A stretch of DNA of 64,000 nt from Gammaproteobacteria bacterium (GTDB taxonomy: Bacteria; Pseudomonadota; Gammaproteobacteria; Nevskiales; Nevskiaceae). Positions 1 to 12,013 of this stretch are shown here, one piece after another (positions within the stretch are counted from its first letter, which is position 1; each line of letters begins with the position of its first letter). Below the pieces are notes generated by a model. That model was not told the origin of the DNA. It made no database searches and saw only the letters and a program-made list of their open reading frames with translations. A program made the position numbers and the translations under genes. The stretch is taken from positions 29,857-93,856 of the forward strand of contig JAPLSA010000009.1 of assembly GCA_026398815.1 (NCBI GenBank), written 5' to 3'.

Positions 1-29
1 TGGCGCCGGGGCTGGCGCGACGTAGCGGC

Positions 30-1004
30 GTGGCCCGGGAACGGGAGGCCTTGCGCTGGTACCAGCCGCTGGCCGATCGCGCTGCGCTCGACGCGGTGTT
101 CGTCGCGCCGCCGGCCCAGGTGCCGATCGACGAACGGCCGCCGGGGCTGCTGGACTGGCAGCCGGCCGGCATCCCGGCTCGCCACTGGTCGTTCGATTCG
201 CCGTTCGTGCCGCTGAACCCGGCGCTGCGCGCGGCCTACGCGAAATCCGGCCGCAACCGCCGCGCCCATGCGCTGCACTTGCATCACCCGGACGGTCCGC
301 GCAAGACGCTGATCTGGCTGCACGGCTTTACGCTCGACAGCTACCGGATCAATGCCATCGGTTTCGCGCTGCCGTGGCTGTGGAAGCGCGGCTACGACGT
401 GCTGATGGTGACCCTGCCGTTCCACGGCGCGCGTGCCGAGTGCTGGCATCCGTTCAGCGGCTACGGCTACTTCGCCGGTGGCATGGCGCATGCCAACGAA
501 GCGATGCTGCATGCGGTGCACGACATCCGCATCTTCGTCGACCACCTGCTCGACGCCGGCGCACCGAGCGTCGGCATTTCCGGCCTGAGCCTCGGCGGTT
601 ACCTGAGCGCGGTAATGGCCTCGGTGGAACCGAGGCTCAAGTTCGCGATCCCCAATTCGCCGCTGGTGGTGCCGATCGACATGGCGCTGCAGTGGCAGCC
701 GCTCGGGCCGCTGATCCGCCTGCTGCAATGGCGCGACGGTTTCGGCATCGGCGAAATGCGCCACGGCATGGCGCTGCACAGCCCGCTGAGCTGGCAGCCG
801 GCGATCGATGCCGAACGGCTGCTGATCATCGGCGGCGCCGGCGACCGTTTCACCGCGCCCAGCTTCGTCAACCTGCTGCACCGGCACTGGGCCGGCTCCC
901 GCCTGCACTGGTTTCCGGGCAATCATGTGCTGCACCTGCAGCAGGGCCAGTACCTGCGCTTGATGAAGCGTTTCATGGACCAGGCGACTGCCGACAATGT
1001 CTGA
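30..1004 (+). CDS. alpha/beta hydrolase family protein
   Basis: A 324-residue alpha/beta-hydrolase-fold protein, cytoplasmic by lack of a signal peptide. The nucleophile elbow is GLSLGG with Ser187. An oxyanion-side motif WLHGF lies near residue 97, an acid-loop candidate GAGDRF follows, and a late GNHVLH supplies the probable catalytic His. The substrate is unknown. The assigned start is GTG at 30, but the frame stays open to the window edge with no clear Shine-Dalgarno, so the true start may lie upstream. Its 3' end overlaps the next gene by 8 bases, which suggests translational coupling and a joint role, possibly in polyester or acyl-ester metabolism. That role is inferred from context only. 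Confidence 0.8.
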   Translation: MAREREALRWYQPLADRAALDAVFVAPPAQVPIDERPPGLLDWQPAGIPARHWSFDSPFVPLNPALRAAYAKSGRNRRAHALHLHHPDGPRKTLIWLHGFTLDSYRINAIGFALPWLWKRGYDVLMVTLPFHGARAECWHPFSGYGYFAGGMAHANEAMLHAVHDIRIFVDHLLDAGAPSVGISGLSLGGYLSAVMASVEPRLKFAIPNSPLVVPIDMALQWQPLGPLIRLLQWRDGFGIGEMRHGMALHSPLSWQPAIDAERLLIIGGAGDRFTAPSFVNLLHRHWAGSRLHWFPGNHVLHLQQGQYLRLMKRFMDQATADNV

Positions 1005-2253
1005 GCTTCCCCTTGATGAACTGCCGGACGCCCCGCGTCGCGGCGTGCTGCAGCTGAACGGCCGGATCGCCGGCACCGTTGCCAACGGCTTCGACTGGCT
1101 GTTCCGCCGCGAACGGCTGATCCAGTCCGGCCGCACCCATTTCCGGCTGGTGCTCGATGGCGAGCTGATGTCGGTGCGCCGCTACGACCCGCCGGAGGAA
1201 AGCTTCATCGACCTGCCGGACGGCGGCCGCTTGCCGGTCAATCGCAGGCTGTATCCGGTGCCGCTGGTGCTGGTGCCGCCGCTCGGCGTGACCTGCGACA
1301 CCTTCGATCTGATGCCGTCACGCTCGCTGGCCCGCTACATGGCGGCGCGCGGCTTTCGCACCTATCTGATCGACTGGGGCCGGCCGACGCCTGCGCACGC
1401 CAGCCTCGGTCTGGTCGATTACGTCGATCGGATGATGAGCGAGGCGCTGGCGGCGATCCGTAGCGACAGCGGCTCCAAAGACGTGAGCCTGTTCGGCTGG
1501 TGCATGGGCGGCTTGCTGAGCCTGATGCACGCCGGGCTGACGCAGGACCGGTACATCCGCAACCTGGTCACTGTGGCCAGCCCGATCGATCTGCGCGGTG
1601 GCGGCGTGGTCGCCGGTCTGGCTGGCGCGCTTGATGCGCCGGCCCGGCTGGTGCGCAAGTACAGCGACTTCCGGCTGATGGGTGTTGATCCGCAGAAGCT
1701 GACCATTCCCGGCTGGCTGCTGGCGCTCGGTTTCAAGATGACCAACCCGATCGCCAGCATCACCACCTACTGGGATCTGATGACCCAGCTGTGGGATCGC
1801 GAATTCGTCGAGAAGCATTCGACCACCTCGAACTATCTGAACCGGATGCTGATCTACCCGGGCGGCGTGGTCCGCGACATGTTGCTGCGGATGGCGATCG
1901 ACAACGAGCTGGCCACCGGCCGCATCCAGATCGACAGCCGGATCGCCGAGGTCGGCAAGATCAAGGCCTCGGCGCTGGTGTTCGCCGGCGACCGCGACAC
2001 CATCGTCGCGCCGCGTATCGCCCGCCGGATCGTCGACCTGCTGCCGACTCGCGACAAGGCCTGGCGGCTGGCACCCGGCGGCCACATGGGCGTGGTGCTG
2101 GGCAGCACCGCGGCGCGCGAGGTCTGGGGGCCGGCGGCCGACTGGCTGGCCGAGCGCTCGCAGCCGAAACCGAAGGCAGCGCCGCGCAAGCGGGCCGCCG
2201 GTGCCGCCGCGCCGCGCAAGCGCAAGCCGCAGGTCCAGGGACACTCTGTCTAG
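997..2253 (+). CDS. PHA synthase (PhaC)-like alpha/beta hydrolase
   Basis: A 418-residue protein of the poly(3-hydroxyalkanoate) synthase superfamily. It has the Cys-type lipase box FGWCMGG (Cys169), an acid motif GDRDTIV (Asp334) and a basic-residue motif GGHMG (His363), the triad expected of PhaC enzymes that polymerise hydroxyacyl-CoA. It is shorter than class I synthases (about 590 residues) and nearer the class III catalytic subunit, although no PhaE partner is visible. The last 30 residues are a Lys/Arg/Ala/Pro tail with two APRKR motifs, recalling the basic tails of granule-associated or nucleoid-binding phasins. It is coupled to the preceding hydrolase. Polymerising activity is uncertain; a PhaC-related hydrolase is the alternative. 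Confidence 0.8.
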   Translation: MSELPLDELPDAPRRGVLQLNGRIAGTVANGFDWLFRRERLIQSGRTHFRLVLDGELMSVRRYDPPEESFIDLPDGGRLPVNRRLYPVPLVLVPPLGVTCDTFDLMPSRSLARYMAARGFRTYLIDWGRPTPAHASLGLVDYVDRMMSEALAAIRSDSGSKDVSLFGWCMGGLLSLMHAGLTQDRYIRNLVTVASPIDLRGGGVVAGLAGALDAPARLVRKYSDFRLMGVDPQKLTIPGWLLALGFKMTNPIASITTYWDLMTQLWDREFVEKHSTTSNYLNRMLIYPGGVVRDMLLRMAIDNELATGRIQIDSRIAEVGKIKASALVFAGDRDTIVAPRIARRIVDLLPTRDKAWRLAPGGHMGVVLGSTAAREVWGPAADWLAERSQPKPKAAPRKRAAGAAAPRKRKPQVQGHSV

Positions 2254-2255
2254 GT

Positions 2256-2338
2256 CGTCACCCCGGCGAAAGCCGGGGTCCAGGGTCTTGAAAGCGCTGG
2301 CCCGGCCAACTGTGCGGGGCTTTCGCCGGAATGACGAA
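2256..2338. repeat. REP-like extragenic palindromic element
   Basis: The element lies between two convergent genes. CCCCGGC and GCCGGGG (2261-2278) form a perfect 7-bp hairpin with a GAAA tetraloop. The outer ends (about 2256-2272 and 2320-2338) are imperfect inverted copies sharing the core CCGGCGAAAG / CTTTCGCCGG next to GTCA-type ends. This family of mobile-like palindromes is common in proteobacterial intergenic DNA. It may also act as a two-way transcription barrier here. Confidence 0.75.
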
Positions 2339-2359
2339 CTGAACCTGTGCAGAGTTTCC

Positions 2360-3334
2360 CTAGCTGGACAGCTCGCCCGGCACCGGTCGGGAGACATCGA
2401 GCGCCGCAGTGATCGCGGCGATGTCGTTGAGCGTCCGCACCGCCACGAACAGCGCCTCGGCCTCCGGATAGCTGCGGCCCAGCCAGACCAGCCACTGCTT
2501 CAGCAGGCCCGGCGCGTGACGCGGCGTGGCGACGTTGCCGCAGACGATGTCCCAGTAGCGCTGCAGCAGCGGCTGGATCTCGGCCCAGCCCATCGGCGTG
2601 ACCTCGCGGCCGTCGCGCACGGCGGCGATCTGCCGGGCCAGATCCGGCCGGGCGATCATGCCGCGGCCGAGCATCACGTCATCGACGCCGCTGAGGCTGC
2701 GGCAACGCCGCCAGTCGTCGACGCTCCAGACCTCGCCGTTGGCGAACACCGGCACCTTGATAGCGTCCCGGATCGCGCCGATCCGCTCCCAGTAGGCCGG
2801 TGGCTTGTAGCCGTCGACCTTGGTGCGGGCGTGGACCACGATCGACGCGGCGCCGCCGTCGGCCAGCGCCTGCGCGCAGGTCACGGCGTCCTCGGCATGA
2901 TCGAAGCCGAGCCGCATCTTGGCGGTGACCGGCACGGTCGCCGGCAGCGCGGCGCGCACGGCCGAGACGATGGCGTGCAGCAGCTCCGGCTCCTTCAGCA
3001 GCACGGCGCCGCCGCGCGACTTGTTGACGGTCTTCGCCGGGCAGCCAAAGTTGAGATCGATCACCGGCGCGCCGAGCGTGGCGGCAAACGCCGCGTTGTC
3101 GGCCACGCAGGATGGATCGGAGCCGAGCAGCTGCAGGCGCATCGGCGTGCCGGACGGCGTACGCGAACCGCGCTGCAGCTCCGGCGCCAGTTTCAGGAAG
3201 CAGTGCGCCGGCAGCAGCGTCTGGTTGACGCGCACGAATTCGGACACGCACCAGTCGATGCCGCCGACTTCGGTCAGCAGGCTGCGCAGGGTCTCGTCGA
3301 TGAGCCCTTCCATCGGCGCGAGTGCCAGTTGCAT
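2360..3334 (-). CDS. dusC: tRNA-dihydrouridine synthase C
   Basis: A 324-residue FMN-dependent tRNA dihydrouridine synthase. It reduces a specific uridine of tRNA (U16 for DusC of Escherichia coli). The N-terminus [14 protein letters not shown] is the FMN-binding start of a TIM barrel. DLNFGCPAK carries the catalytic Cys used as general acid, and KMRLGFD and VHARTK line the active site. GEVWSVDDW together with the short 324-residue length favour DusC over DusA or DusB. The ATG at 3334 opens directly on the conserved barrel strand. The gene is convergent with the PHA-synthase-like gene and separated from it by a REP-like repeat. Confidence 0.92.
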   Translation of the reverse strand: MQLALAPMEGLIDETLRSLLTEVGGIDWCVSEFVRVNQTLLPAHCFLKLAPELQRGSRTPSGTPMRLQLLGSDPSCVADNAAFAATLGAPVIDLNFGCPAKTVNKSRGGAVLLKEPELLHAIVSAVRAALPATVPVTAKMRLGFDHAEDAVTCAQALADGGAASIVVHARTKVDGYKPPAYWERIGAIRDAIKVPVFANGEVWSVDDWRRCRSLSGVDDVMLGRGMIARPDLARQIAAVRDGREVTPMGWAEIQPLLQRYWDIVCGNVATPRHAPGLLKQWLVWLGRSYPEAEALFVAVRTLNDIAAITAALDVSRPVPGELSS

Positions 3335-3461
3335 CGGAGATCGTCGGGAAGCGGGCAGGCGCGGATCATAGGCGGTCGCCCTCCCTTGCGGGAGGACTTC
3401 CTCCGGCTTCCCCGAGCCTTGGCTTCCCCTCTTGTCGCGCTTTGGATCGCGCCCGCGTGTT

Positions 3462-3758
3462 CTAGTGGAGGCGGGCTGCCGCCGGTGCGATCCGGCGTTC
3501 CAGTGCCGCCAGCAGCGACGGCACCAGTTCGGTCAGCTGCCGCGTGTCGTGGCGGGCCACGCGATGCGTTTCGCTGAGCAGTTCGGATTCTGCCCGGAAC
3601 GCGGCAACGCTGATCACCCGGCCGTCGGCCGCCGATTCCAGCCAGGCCTGCAGCTGCACGCTGGCATCGAAGCGGGAGGTGCCGGAGTAGAGCTTGCGCA
3701 TGGTCGGGTCGACGGAGCTGACGAACGGTAGCGAAAGCTTAGTTCGGCGGCAGGCCAC
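3462..3758 (-). CDS. small hypothetical protein
   Basis: A 98-residue frame starting at GTG 3758, ten bases after the TetR gene ends on the same strand. An internal ATG at 3701 would give 79 residues. The sequence is amphipathic with no signal peptide or membrane segment. The stretch from [11 protein letters not shown] to the end loosely resembles the C-terminal half of PqiC-type transport-auxiliary lipoproteins, but that is a weak impression. The antisense frame at 3432-3731 is equally open, so the coding strand rests mainly on co-orientation with the TetR gene. It could be a remnant of a longer gene or non-coding. Confidence 0.35.
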   Translation of the reverse strand: MACRRTKLSLPFVSSVDPTMRKLYSGTSRFDASVQLQAWLESAADGRVISVAAFRAESELLSETHRVARHDTRQLTELVPSLLAALERRIAPAAARLH

Positions 3759-3768
3759 CCGGCCCGGG

Positions 3769-4389
3769 TCAAGACTGCCCAGTGCGGCCGCCCACCGCCC
3801 GCACGCAGAACGCGCAGATCGAGCGGATCAGCGCTTCGCGGTCGGCCACCACTTCGCGCGCCGGGCCGATCGGGCCGACCAGCGCCTCGGTGTAGGCACC
3901 GACGATGCAGGCGGCGCTGGCCTCGAGGTTCTGGGCCGCGAACTCGCCGCTCGCCGTGCCTTCGGCCAGCAGCCTGCGGAACACCTCGGCGAAGCGCTTG
4001 CGCTCGCGGATGCGGGCGATGTCGACCTCGGGATCGGCCGGCTCGGCGATGAACGCGTACGCCAGGTTCGGTCCGTTCAGCGCCCGCCGGACGAACGACT
4101 CGACGGCCGCGTAGAGCCGCTCGGTCACCGTGCCGGGGCCGGCGCAGATGGCGTCGAGGATCTCGATTTCCAGGGTCACCGCCTCGGCCAGCACTTCGAC
4201 GAACAGGTCGGTCTTGGCCTTGAAGTAGCGGTAGATGACGCCGGTCGACATGCCGGCCTCGGCGGCCACGGCGCTGACCTGCGCATCGCGCAGGCCGCCG
4301 CGTGCAATCAGCTCGCGCGTGGCTTCGAGGATGCGCTGGCGGTTGCTCGCCAGACGCTCCTCCATCAGCGCGGAACGTCGGTAGGCCAT
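3769..4389 (-). CDS. TetR/AcrR family repressor of the adjacent carboxylase operon
   Basis: A 206-residue TetR-type repressor. The N-terminal helix-turn-helix runs from about residue 15 to 60 (RQRILEATREL, VSAVAAEAGMSTGVIYRYF, KTDLF) and is followed by an all-helical ligand domain. I chose the ATG at 4389 (MAYRRSALMEERL); the longer frame would start inside its own operator. It is transcribed divergently from the carboxylase operon, and a perfect palindrome lies between them at 4420-4445. By analogy with AtuR of Pseudomonas aeruginosa, which represses acyclic terpene genes, it probably senses a catabolic acyl-CoA. The ligand is inferred. Confidence 0.85.
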   Translation of the reverse strand: MAYRRSALMEERLASNRQRILEATRELIARGGLRDAQVSAVAAEAGMSTGVIYRYFKAKTDLFVEVLAEAVTLEIEILDAICAGPGTVTERLYAAVESFVRRALNGPNLAYAFIAEPADPEVDIARIRERKRFAEVFRRLLAEGTASGEFAAQNLEASAACIVGAYTEALVGPIGPAREVVADREALIRSICAFCVRAVGGRTGQS

Positions 4390-4419
4390 GGGCTGAGAAT
4401 TAGAAATGATTCTGGATTC

Positions 4420-4445
4420 AAGAAATGAAGCGTACTTCATTTCTT
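4420..4445. promoter_or_regulatory. TetR operator palindrome
   Basis: AAGAAATGAAG (4420-4430) and CTTCATTTCTT (4435-4445) are perfect 11-bp inverted arms around a CGTA spacer. The site sits between the divergent tetR-type gene and the carboxylase operon, 31 bases from the first start codon and 39 from the second. It is AT-rich in a GC-rich context. It is the obvious operator for the TetR protein and would control both directions. A partial further copy of the arm (TAGAAATGAT, 4401-4410) may be a second half-site. Confidence 0.8.
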
Positions 4446-4483
4446 ATGCTAGAGTCCGCCGCATCCTGCCGCCCGGACTCGCC

Positions 4484-6109
4484 ATGCCCGTCATCGAATC
4501 GAAGATCGATACCTCAAGTCCGCAGTTCCGTCAGCAGCGCGAGGACATGCTGGCCAAGATCGCCGAGTTCCGCGCCATCGAGCGCAAGGGCCGCGACGAG
4601 GAGGAATCCAAGCGCGGCCGCTACCACCAGCGCAAGCAGTTGCTGCCGCGCGAACGCGTGCACCTGCTGCTCGATCGCGGCAGCCCGTGGCTGGAGCTGT
4701 CGACCCTGTGCGGCTACAAAATGCACGACGACACCGACGGCGCGCAGGCCGGCGGCAACCTGATCGCCGGCATCGGCTATGTGGCCGGCACCCGCTGTCT
4801 GGTCATGGCCTCGAACTCGGCGATCAAGGGCGGCACGATGACCGCGTTCGGCGTGCAGAAGACGCACCGGCTGCAGGAGATCGCGCTGAACCAGAAGCTG
4901 CCGGTGGTCTCGCTGATCGAATCCGGCGGCGCCAACCTGCTGTACCAGGCCGAGATCTTCATCCCCGCCGGTCGTCAGTTCGCCAATCAGGCGCGGCTGT
5001 CGGCGGCCGGCATTCCGCAGGTCACCGTCGTGCACGGCTCGTCCACGGCGGGCGGCGCCTACATGCCGGGGCTGTCGGATTACGTGGTGATGGTGCGCAA
5101 GAACGCCAAGGTGTTCCTGGCCGGACCGCCGCTGCTGAAGGCGGCGACCGGCGAGATCGCCAACGACGAGGATCTCGGCGGCGCCGAGATGCACACCCAG
5201 GTCGCCGGCACCGGTGAATTCCTGGCCGAGAACGATGCCGACGGCATCCGCATCGCCCGCGACATCGTCCGCAACCTCGACTGGAACCGCCAGCGGCCGC
5301 AGCTTTCGCTGCGCGAAGTGCGCGCGCCGTTGCATGACATTGACGAACTCTGCGGTGTGGTGCCGCCGGACTACCGCAAGCCCTACGACTGCCGCGAAGT
5401 CATCGCCCGCATCGTCGACGGCTCGGAGTTCCTCGAATTCAAGAACGAGTACGACCAGGCGACGATCTGCGGCCGCGCGGTGATCCACGGCCACCAGATC
5501 GGCATCCTCGGCAACAACGGCCCGATCACCACGCGCGGCGCGACCAAGGCCGGGCAGTTCATCCAGCTGTGCAGCCAGTCGCAGATTCCAATCCTGTACC
5601 TGATGAACACCACCGGCTTCATGGTCGGCGCCGAAAGCGAGCAGGGCGGCATCGTCAAGCACGGCTCGAAGATGCTGCAGGCGGTGGCCAACGCGCCGGT
5701 GCCGCAGATCACCGTGGTCATCGGTGGCGCCTTCGGGGCCGGCAACTACGGCATGTGCGGCCGGGGCCTGAGCCCGGAATTCATCTTCGCCTGGCCCAAT
5801 TCGCGCACCGCAGTGATGGGCGGCGAACAGGCCGCCAAGGTGATGAGCATCGTCACCCGCGAAAAATGGCTCAAGGAAGGCCGCACGATCGGCGACGCCG
5901 AGGAAGCCAAGCTGGCGGCGCTGGAAGCAAAGATCGTCGCCCAGTTCGAAGCCGAATCGACCGCCTTCGCCGCCAGCGCCCGGCTGTTCGACGACGGCCT
6001 GATCGACCCGCGCGACACCCGCCGCGTGCTCGGCCTGTGCCTGTCGATCTGCGCCGAAGCCAGCGCGCGGACGGTGGCCACCAACAGCTTCGGCATCGCC
6101 CGCTTCTGA
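4484..6109 (+). CDS. atuC: acyl-CoA carboxylase beta subunit, geranyl-CoA carboxylase type
   Basis: A 541-residue carboxyltransferase subunit with tandem crotonase-like domains (about 60-310 and 320-530). It moves CO2 from biotin to an acyl-CoA. Motifs include ESGGANLLYQAEIF, HGSSTAGGAYMPG, AGPPLLKAATGE and GAFGAGNYGMCGR. The YQAEIF and VHGSSTAGGAY signatures resemble geranyl-CoA carboxylase (AtuC) more than 3-methylcrotonyl-CoA carboxylase, whose equivalent region reads roughly PRQDEVF. ATG 4484 is preferred because the longer frame overlaps the operator. It is the first gene of an operon with an acyl-CoA dehydrogenase and the biotin subunit, and is controlled by the divergent TetR. The exact substrate (geranyl-, methylcrotonyl- or another branched CoA) is unproven. 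Confidence 0.8.
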   Translation: MPVIESKIDTSSPQFRQQREDMLAKIAEFRAIERKGRDEEESKRGRYHQRKQLLPRERVHLLLDRGSPWLELSTLCGYKMHDDTDGAQAGGNLIAGIGYVAGTRCLVMASNSAIKGGTMTAFGVQKTHRLQEIALNQKLPVVSLIESGGANLLYQAEIFIPAGRQFANQARLSAAGIPQVTVVHGSSTAGGAYMPGLSDYVVMVRKNAKVFLAGPPLLKAATGEIANDEDLGGAEMHTQVAGTGEFLAENDADGIRIARDIVRNLDWNRQRPQLSLREVRAPLHDIDELCGVVPPDYRKPYDCREVIARIVDGSEFLEFKNEYDQATICGRAVIHGHQIGILGNNGPITTRGATKAGQFIQLCSQSQIPILYLMNTTGFMVGAESEQGGIVKHGSKMLQAVANAPVPQITVVIGGAFGAGNYGMCGRGLSPEFIFAWPNSRTAVMGGEQAAKVMSIVTREKWLKEGRTIGDAEEAKLAALEAKIVAQFEAESTAFAASARLFDDGLIDPRDTRRVLGLCLSICAEASARTVATNSFGIARF

Positions 6110-6150
6110 GCGCGCCGCAGCTCCTTTCCCCCTTCCTTCCGGTCTCCGCC

Positions 6151-7314
<1,164 letters not shown>

Positions 7315-7382
7315 GCGCGCCGGTCTGCCGGGCGCATTTGCGCTGGCCTCGAAACCCGCTGTTCACCGAGAAGGACTCCGCC

Positions 7383-7805
7383 ATGAACCTGCTCCGTCGT
7401 GTCATTCCGCTGCTGGTCGGCTCCGTGCTGCTGGGCGGCTGCGGCAAGTCCGAAGATGCCGCGCCGGCAGCGCCGCCTGCACCGCCGGCGAACCCCGCCG
7501 CAGCGCCGTTCCTGAAGCCGTCCGATGCCGCCGGAACGCCGCCGGCAGTCGTCGCTGAGAAGGAGTCCGGGCGCGAGGTCTACCGCTGCGGCGACGGCCG
7601 GCAGCTGGTGCTGAAGCACTACGACGATCAGCGGGTCCGGGTCGAGATCGACCATGAAACCCAGGTGCTGCGGCCGGCGGCGACCGGCGAAGGCCGGCTG
7701 CTGGTCGGTGATTTCGTCAATGTCCGGGTGGTCGGCGACAAGGCCACCGCCTCGCGCAACGGCATCGTGCTGATGTCGAACTGCCAGCTTCAGGCGGCGT
7801 CCTGA
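7383..7805 (+). CDS. small lipoprotein, MliC-like
   Basis: A 140-residue predicted lipoprotein. The leader MNLLRRVIPLLVGSVLLGGC ends in a clear lipobox, followed by an Ala/Pro-rich linker to about residue 60. The C-terminal 75 residues (YRCGDGRQLVLKHY to SNCQ) keep two cysteines and the short beta-strand pattern of the MliC family, membrane-bound inhibitors of C-type lysozyme. MliC homology is a tentative pattern call. Its place inside a catabolic operon, between dehydrogenase and biotin subunit, is unexpected and may be a simple insertion. ATG 7383 is preceded by GAGAAGGA. Confidence 0.7.
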   Translation: MNLLRRVIPLLVGSVLLGGCGKSEDAAPAAPPAPPANPAAAPFLKPSDAAGTPPAVVAEKESGREVYRCGDGRQLVLKHYDDQRVRVEIDHETQVLRPAATGEGRLLVGDFVNVRVVGDKATASRNGIVLMSNCQLQAAS

Positions 7806-7838
7806 AGCCGGCCCACCCAGCAGGAAGTGATGGCCAAC

Positions 7839-9833
<1,995 letters not shown>

Positions 9834-9862
9834 GTCGCGATCGGCCTCGCTCGCCGACAAAA

Positions 9863-9894
9863 AAAAGCCCCGACGCCTGCAGGTCGGGGCTTTT
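9863..9894. terminator. bidirectional intrinsic terminator
   Basis: GCCCCGAC (9867-9874) and GTCGGGGC (9883-9890) form a perfect 8-bp stem flanked by an A-run on the left and TTTT on the right, so it works on both strands. It separates the carboxylase operon (+) from the DUF1302 gene (-), which converge here. Confidence 0.9.
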
Positions 9895-9916
9895 GGGTGA
9901 CGCCTGGCCGCCAGAC

Positions 9917-11875
9917 TCAGAACTGGTAGCCGATGCGCAAGGTCACTTCATCCGCGTAGTCGACCGTCGACAGACTGTTCGAGTTGGCGTTCGACAGATG
10001 GCCGTTGACGTAGTTGTAGAACATGTCGACGGTGACATTGCCGCTCGGCTTCCAGCGCAGCGCCGGCTGGACCAGCAGGCCGCCCTGGGTGTCGTAGAGC
10101 ACTGCAAGGTCGGCGCGCCAGATCAGCTGGGCAAACGGCTGCTGCATCGCGAACACCACCGCGTCGTAGCCGCCGCTGACGCCCGGCGCCACGGTCCGCT
10201 GATCGCCGCCCTGGCCGCGCAGGGAACGGCCGAACAGGTCGCTGCGGGTCTTGTGCAGCCACTGGCCGACCAGATAGGTCGCCGGTATCGACGTGAAGAA
10301 GCGCTGATATTTTTCGACGACCAGTGCCGTGGTGACCTCCGACTGCTGCAGGAAAGCCTGCCGCAGGCTCGGATCGGTGAAGGTGCGATCCGGCGTGTAC
10401 AAGGCCTCGAAGTTGATGATCAGCTGGTCGAGCAGCGAGCCCGGTTCGGCATTGATGACATAGCTCAGGCCGCCGCCGACATTGGTTTCCGCCCGGTACT
10501 CGCGGGCGATGTGGCCGCGCAGGCCACCCTCGCTGCGCCCTTCGAGGTAGCCGCCGGCCAGCGCGAAGAAGGTGTTCAGCTCCACGGCGGCCAGGTCGTA
10601 GCCGGATTGCGGACCGTCGGGCGTCGGCACCACGAAGGCGCCGAGCAGCGCGGCTGCCGGGAACTCCGACACCGCGGCGTTCAGGCCGGTCACGCCGTTG
10701 AGCCGGGACATCGCCGCGTAAGTGAACCATTCGTCCGCCGACCAGACACCGGTCGAATCGACCTCGAACGCGGTGTCCTGCAGCAAAGTGCCGGAGCCCG
10801 GCAGGCCGGGAAGGTCGCGGTTGACGCCGGACGGGGTCCAGCGGAACACGCCATCCGGGTTGTAGCGACGGCCGGCGATGGCCTGCACACCGAGATCGCC
10901 GATGGAGCCCTTGAAGCGAATCCCGTAGCTGAACTTGGAGTCGAAGTTGCCGTACATGTCGTGCACGGTGAACTGCGATGCGATGGCGTTGTACGGGGTA
11001 TTCGGATTGCCGTAGACCGTGGGCTGGAACTTCTGGATGTAGGCGTCGACCAGCCAGTCGTCGTCGAGCTGGTAGGAGGTTCGCAGTGCCAGCGCCGGCA
11101 CGCGCTTGTCGGAGAACTCCTCGGACGCGAAGTCGAGCAGCGAATGACGGCGCAGATCCAGGCCGTCCGGCACGTCGAGCACGCGGAAGAAGATCGCCTG
11201 ACCCCAGGCGATCTGCTGGTTGCCGAAGCGCACGTTCAGCGGGCCATCCTGGTAGTCGAGGAACAGCGCCGGAAAGTTGATCAGGTAGTTGCGTCCCGAC
11301 CACTCCAGCGGGTTCGGATGGTCCTTGCCCTCGGCTTCGTACTCGAAGTAGTTGGCGCGGCCGTAGAGCTTGCCGACGGCCTGGCTGTTGTAGTCGCCCG
11401 GCCGGAATTCGGTGTAGAGGCTCGGGTCGTAGATCAGCGAAGCCTTGGCCTGCAGCGACAGGTTGCTGGTGAACTTGATGTCGGCCTCGAGCCGCGCCCG
11501 CAGCATCGTCAGGTTCATCGGACCGGTTTGCTGATCGCCGAAGCGGGTCGTGGTGTCGCTGACCGGGATCACCGTGCCGTCCGGCGCGGTCAGCGCGAAG
11601 TTGCGGGTCACGGTGCGGCCGTTGAACAGGTTTCCGCGCTGGTTGAACGGGTTGTTCTTGGCACCGGCCGTGGAGACGGCGGCTTCGGTACGAACAAAGC
11701 CGCTGAAATCGGCGCTGAACGCCGGGTTGCCGAGCCAGCCGCCGTCGGTCTGTACCGGCTCGGGCGCCGGTTCCTCCGCTGCCGCCTCGCCAGCCTCCTG
11801 CGCCTGCGCGGCGGTACCGGTCAATGTCAGGCACAGCGATACCGCACGCCACCATGTGCTGTTGTTTGCACGCAT
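9917..11875 (-). CDS. DUF1302 family outer-membrane protein
   Basis: A 652-residue exported protein with a signal peptide cleaved after about residue 25 (TLTGTAAQAQ). A short acidic Ala/Pro linker precedes a long series of alternating beta-strand segments, and the last residue is Phe (RIGYQF), the usual outer-membrane assembly signal. Motifs such as GNQQIAWGQAIFFRVLDV and the overall pattern fit DUF1302. That family often accompanies a DUF1329 protein and hydrophobic-substrate catabolism genes; no DUF1329 partner is in this window. The ATG at 11875 has a good GGGAGGA upstream. It may be a channel for lipid-like substrates; function is unproven. Confidence 0.85.
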   Translation of the reverse strand: MRANNSTWWRAVSLCLTLTGTAAQAQEAGEAAAEEPAPEPVQTDGGWLGNPAFSADFSGFVRTEAAVSTAGAKNNPFNQRGNLFNGRTVTRNFALTAPDGTVIPVSDTTTRFGDQQTGPMNLTMLRARLEADIKFTSNLSLQAKASLIYDPSLYTEFRPGDYNSQAVGKLYGRANYFEYEAEGKDHPNPLEWSGRNYLINFPALFLDYQDGPLNVRFGNQQIAWGQAIFFRVLDVPDGLDLRRHSLLDFASEEFSDKRVPALALRTSYQLDDDWLVDAYIQKFQPTVYGNPNTPYNAIASQFTVHDMYGNFDSKFSYGIRFKGSIGDLGVQAIAGRRYNPDGVFRWTPSGVNRDLPGLPGSGTLLQDTAFEVDSTGVWSADEWFTYAAMSRLNGVTGLNAAVSEFPAAALLGAFVVPTPDGPQSGYDLAAVELNTFFALAGGYLEGRSEGGLRGHIAREYRAETNVGGGLSYVINAEPGSLLDQLIINFEALYTPDRTFTDPSLRQAFLQQSEVTTALVVEKYQRFFTSIPATYLVGQWLHKTRSDLFGRSLRGQGGDQRTVAPGVSGGYDAVVFAMQQPFAQLIWRADLAVLYDTQGGLLVQPALRWKPSGNVTVDMFYNYVNGHLSNANSNSLSTVDYADEVTLRIGYQF

Positions 11876-11962
11876 CGTCTTCCTCCCGGGACTGGGCGGG
11901 TGATCCGGAGTGGATCCCTCGCTCGTTCTTCTGTCTGCCGAGCCGAATCCTGAAGACCCCTG

Positions 11963-11984
11963 CGGCTGGCACTATCGCCAGCCG
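11963..11984. other. perfect hairpin in the DUF1302 upstream region
   Basis: CGGCTGGC (11963-11970) and GCCAGCCG (11977-11984) are perfect 8-bp inverted arms around ACTATC. There is no T-run. It lies 88 bases upstream of the DUF1302 start and could be an operator, a leader hairpin or the end of the EamA transcript. Confidence 0.4.
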
Positions 11985-12013
11985 ACGCTAGGCGCGGTCC
12001 GGAAGGGGAGTAA

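Noticed and set aside
3432..3731. 99-residue plus-strand frame opposite the small hypothetical gene
   Set aside because: Arg/Gly-rich with no domain; the minus strand is favoured by co-orientation with the TetR gene, though neither is certain.
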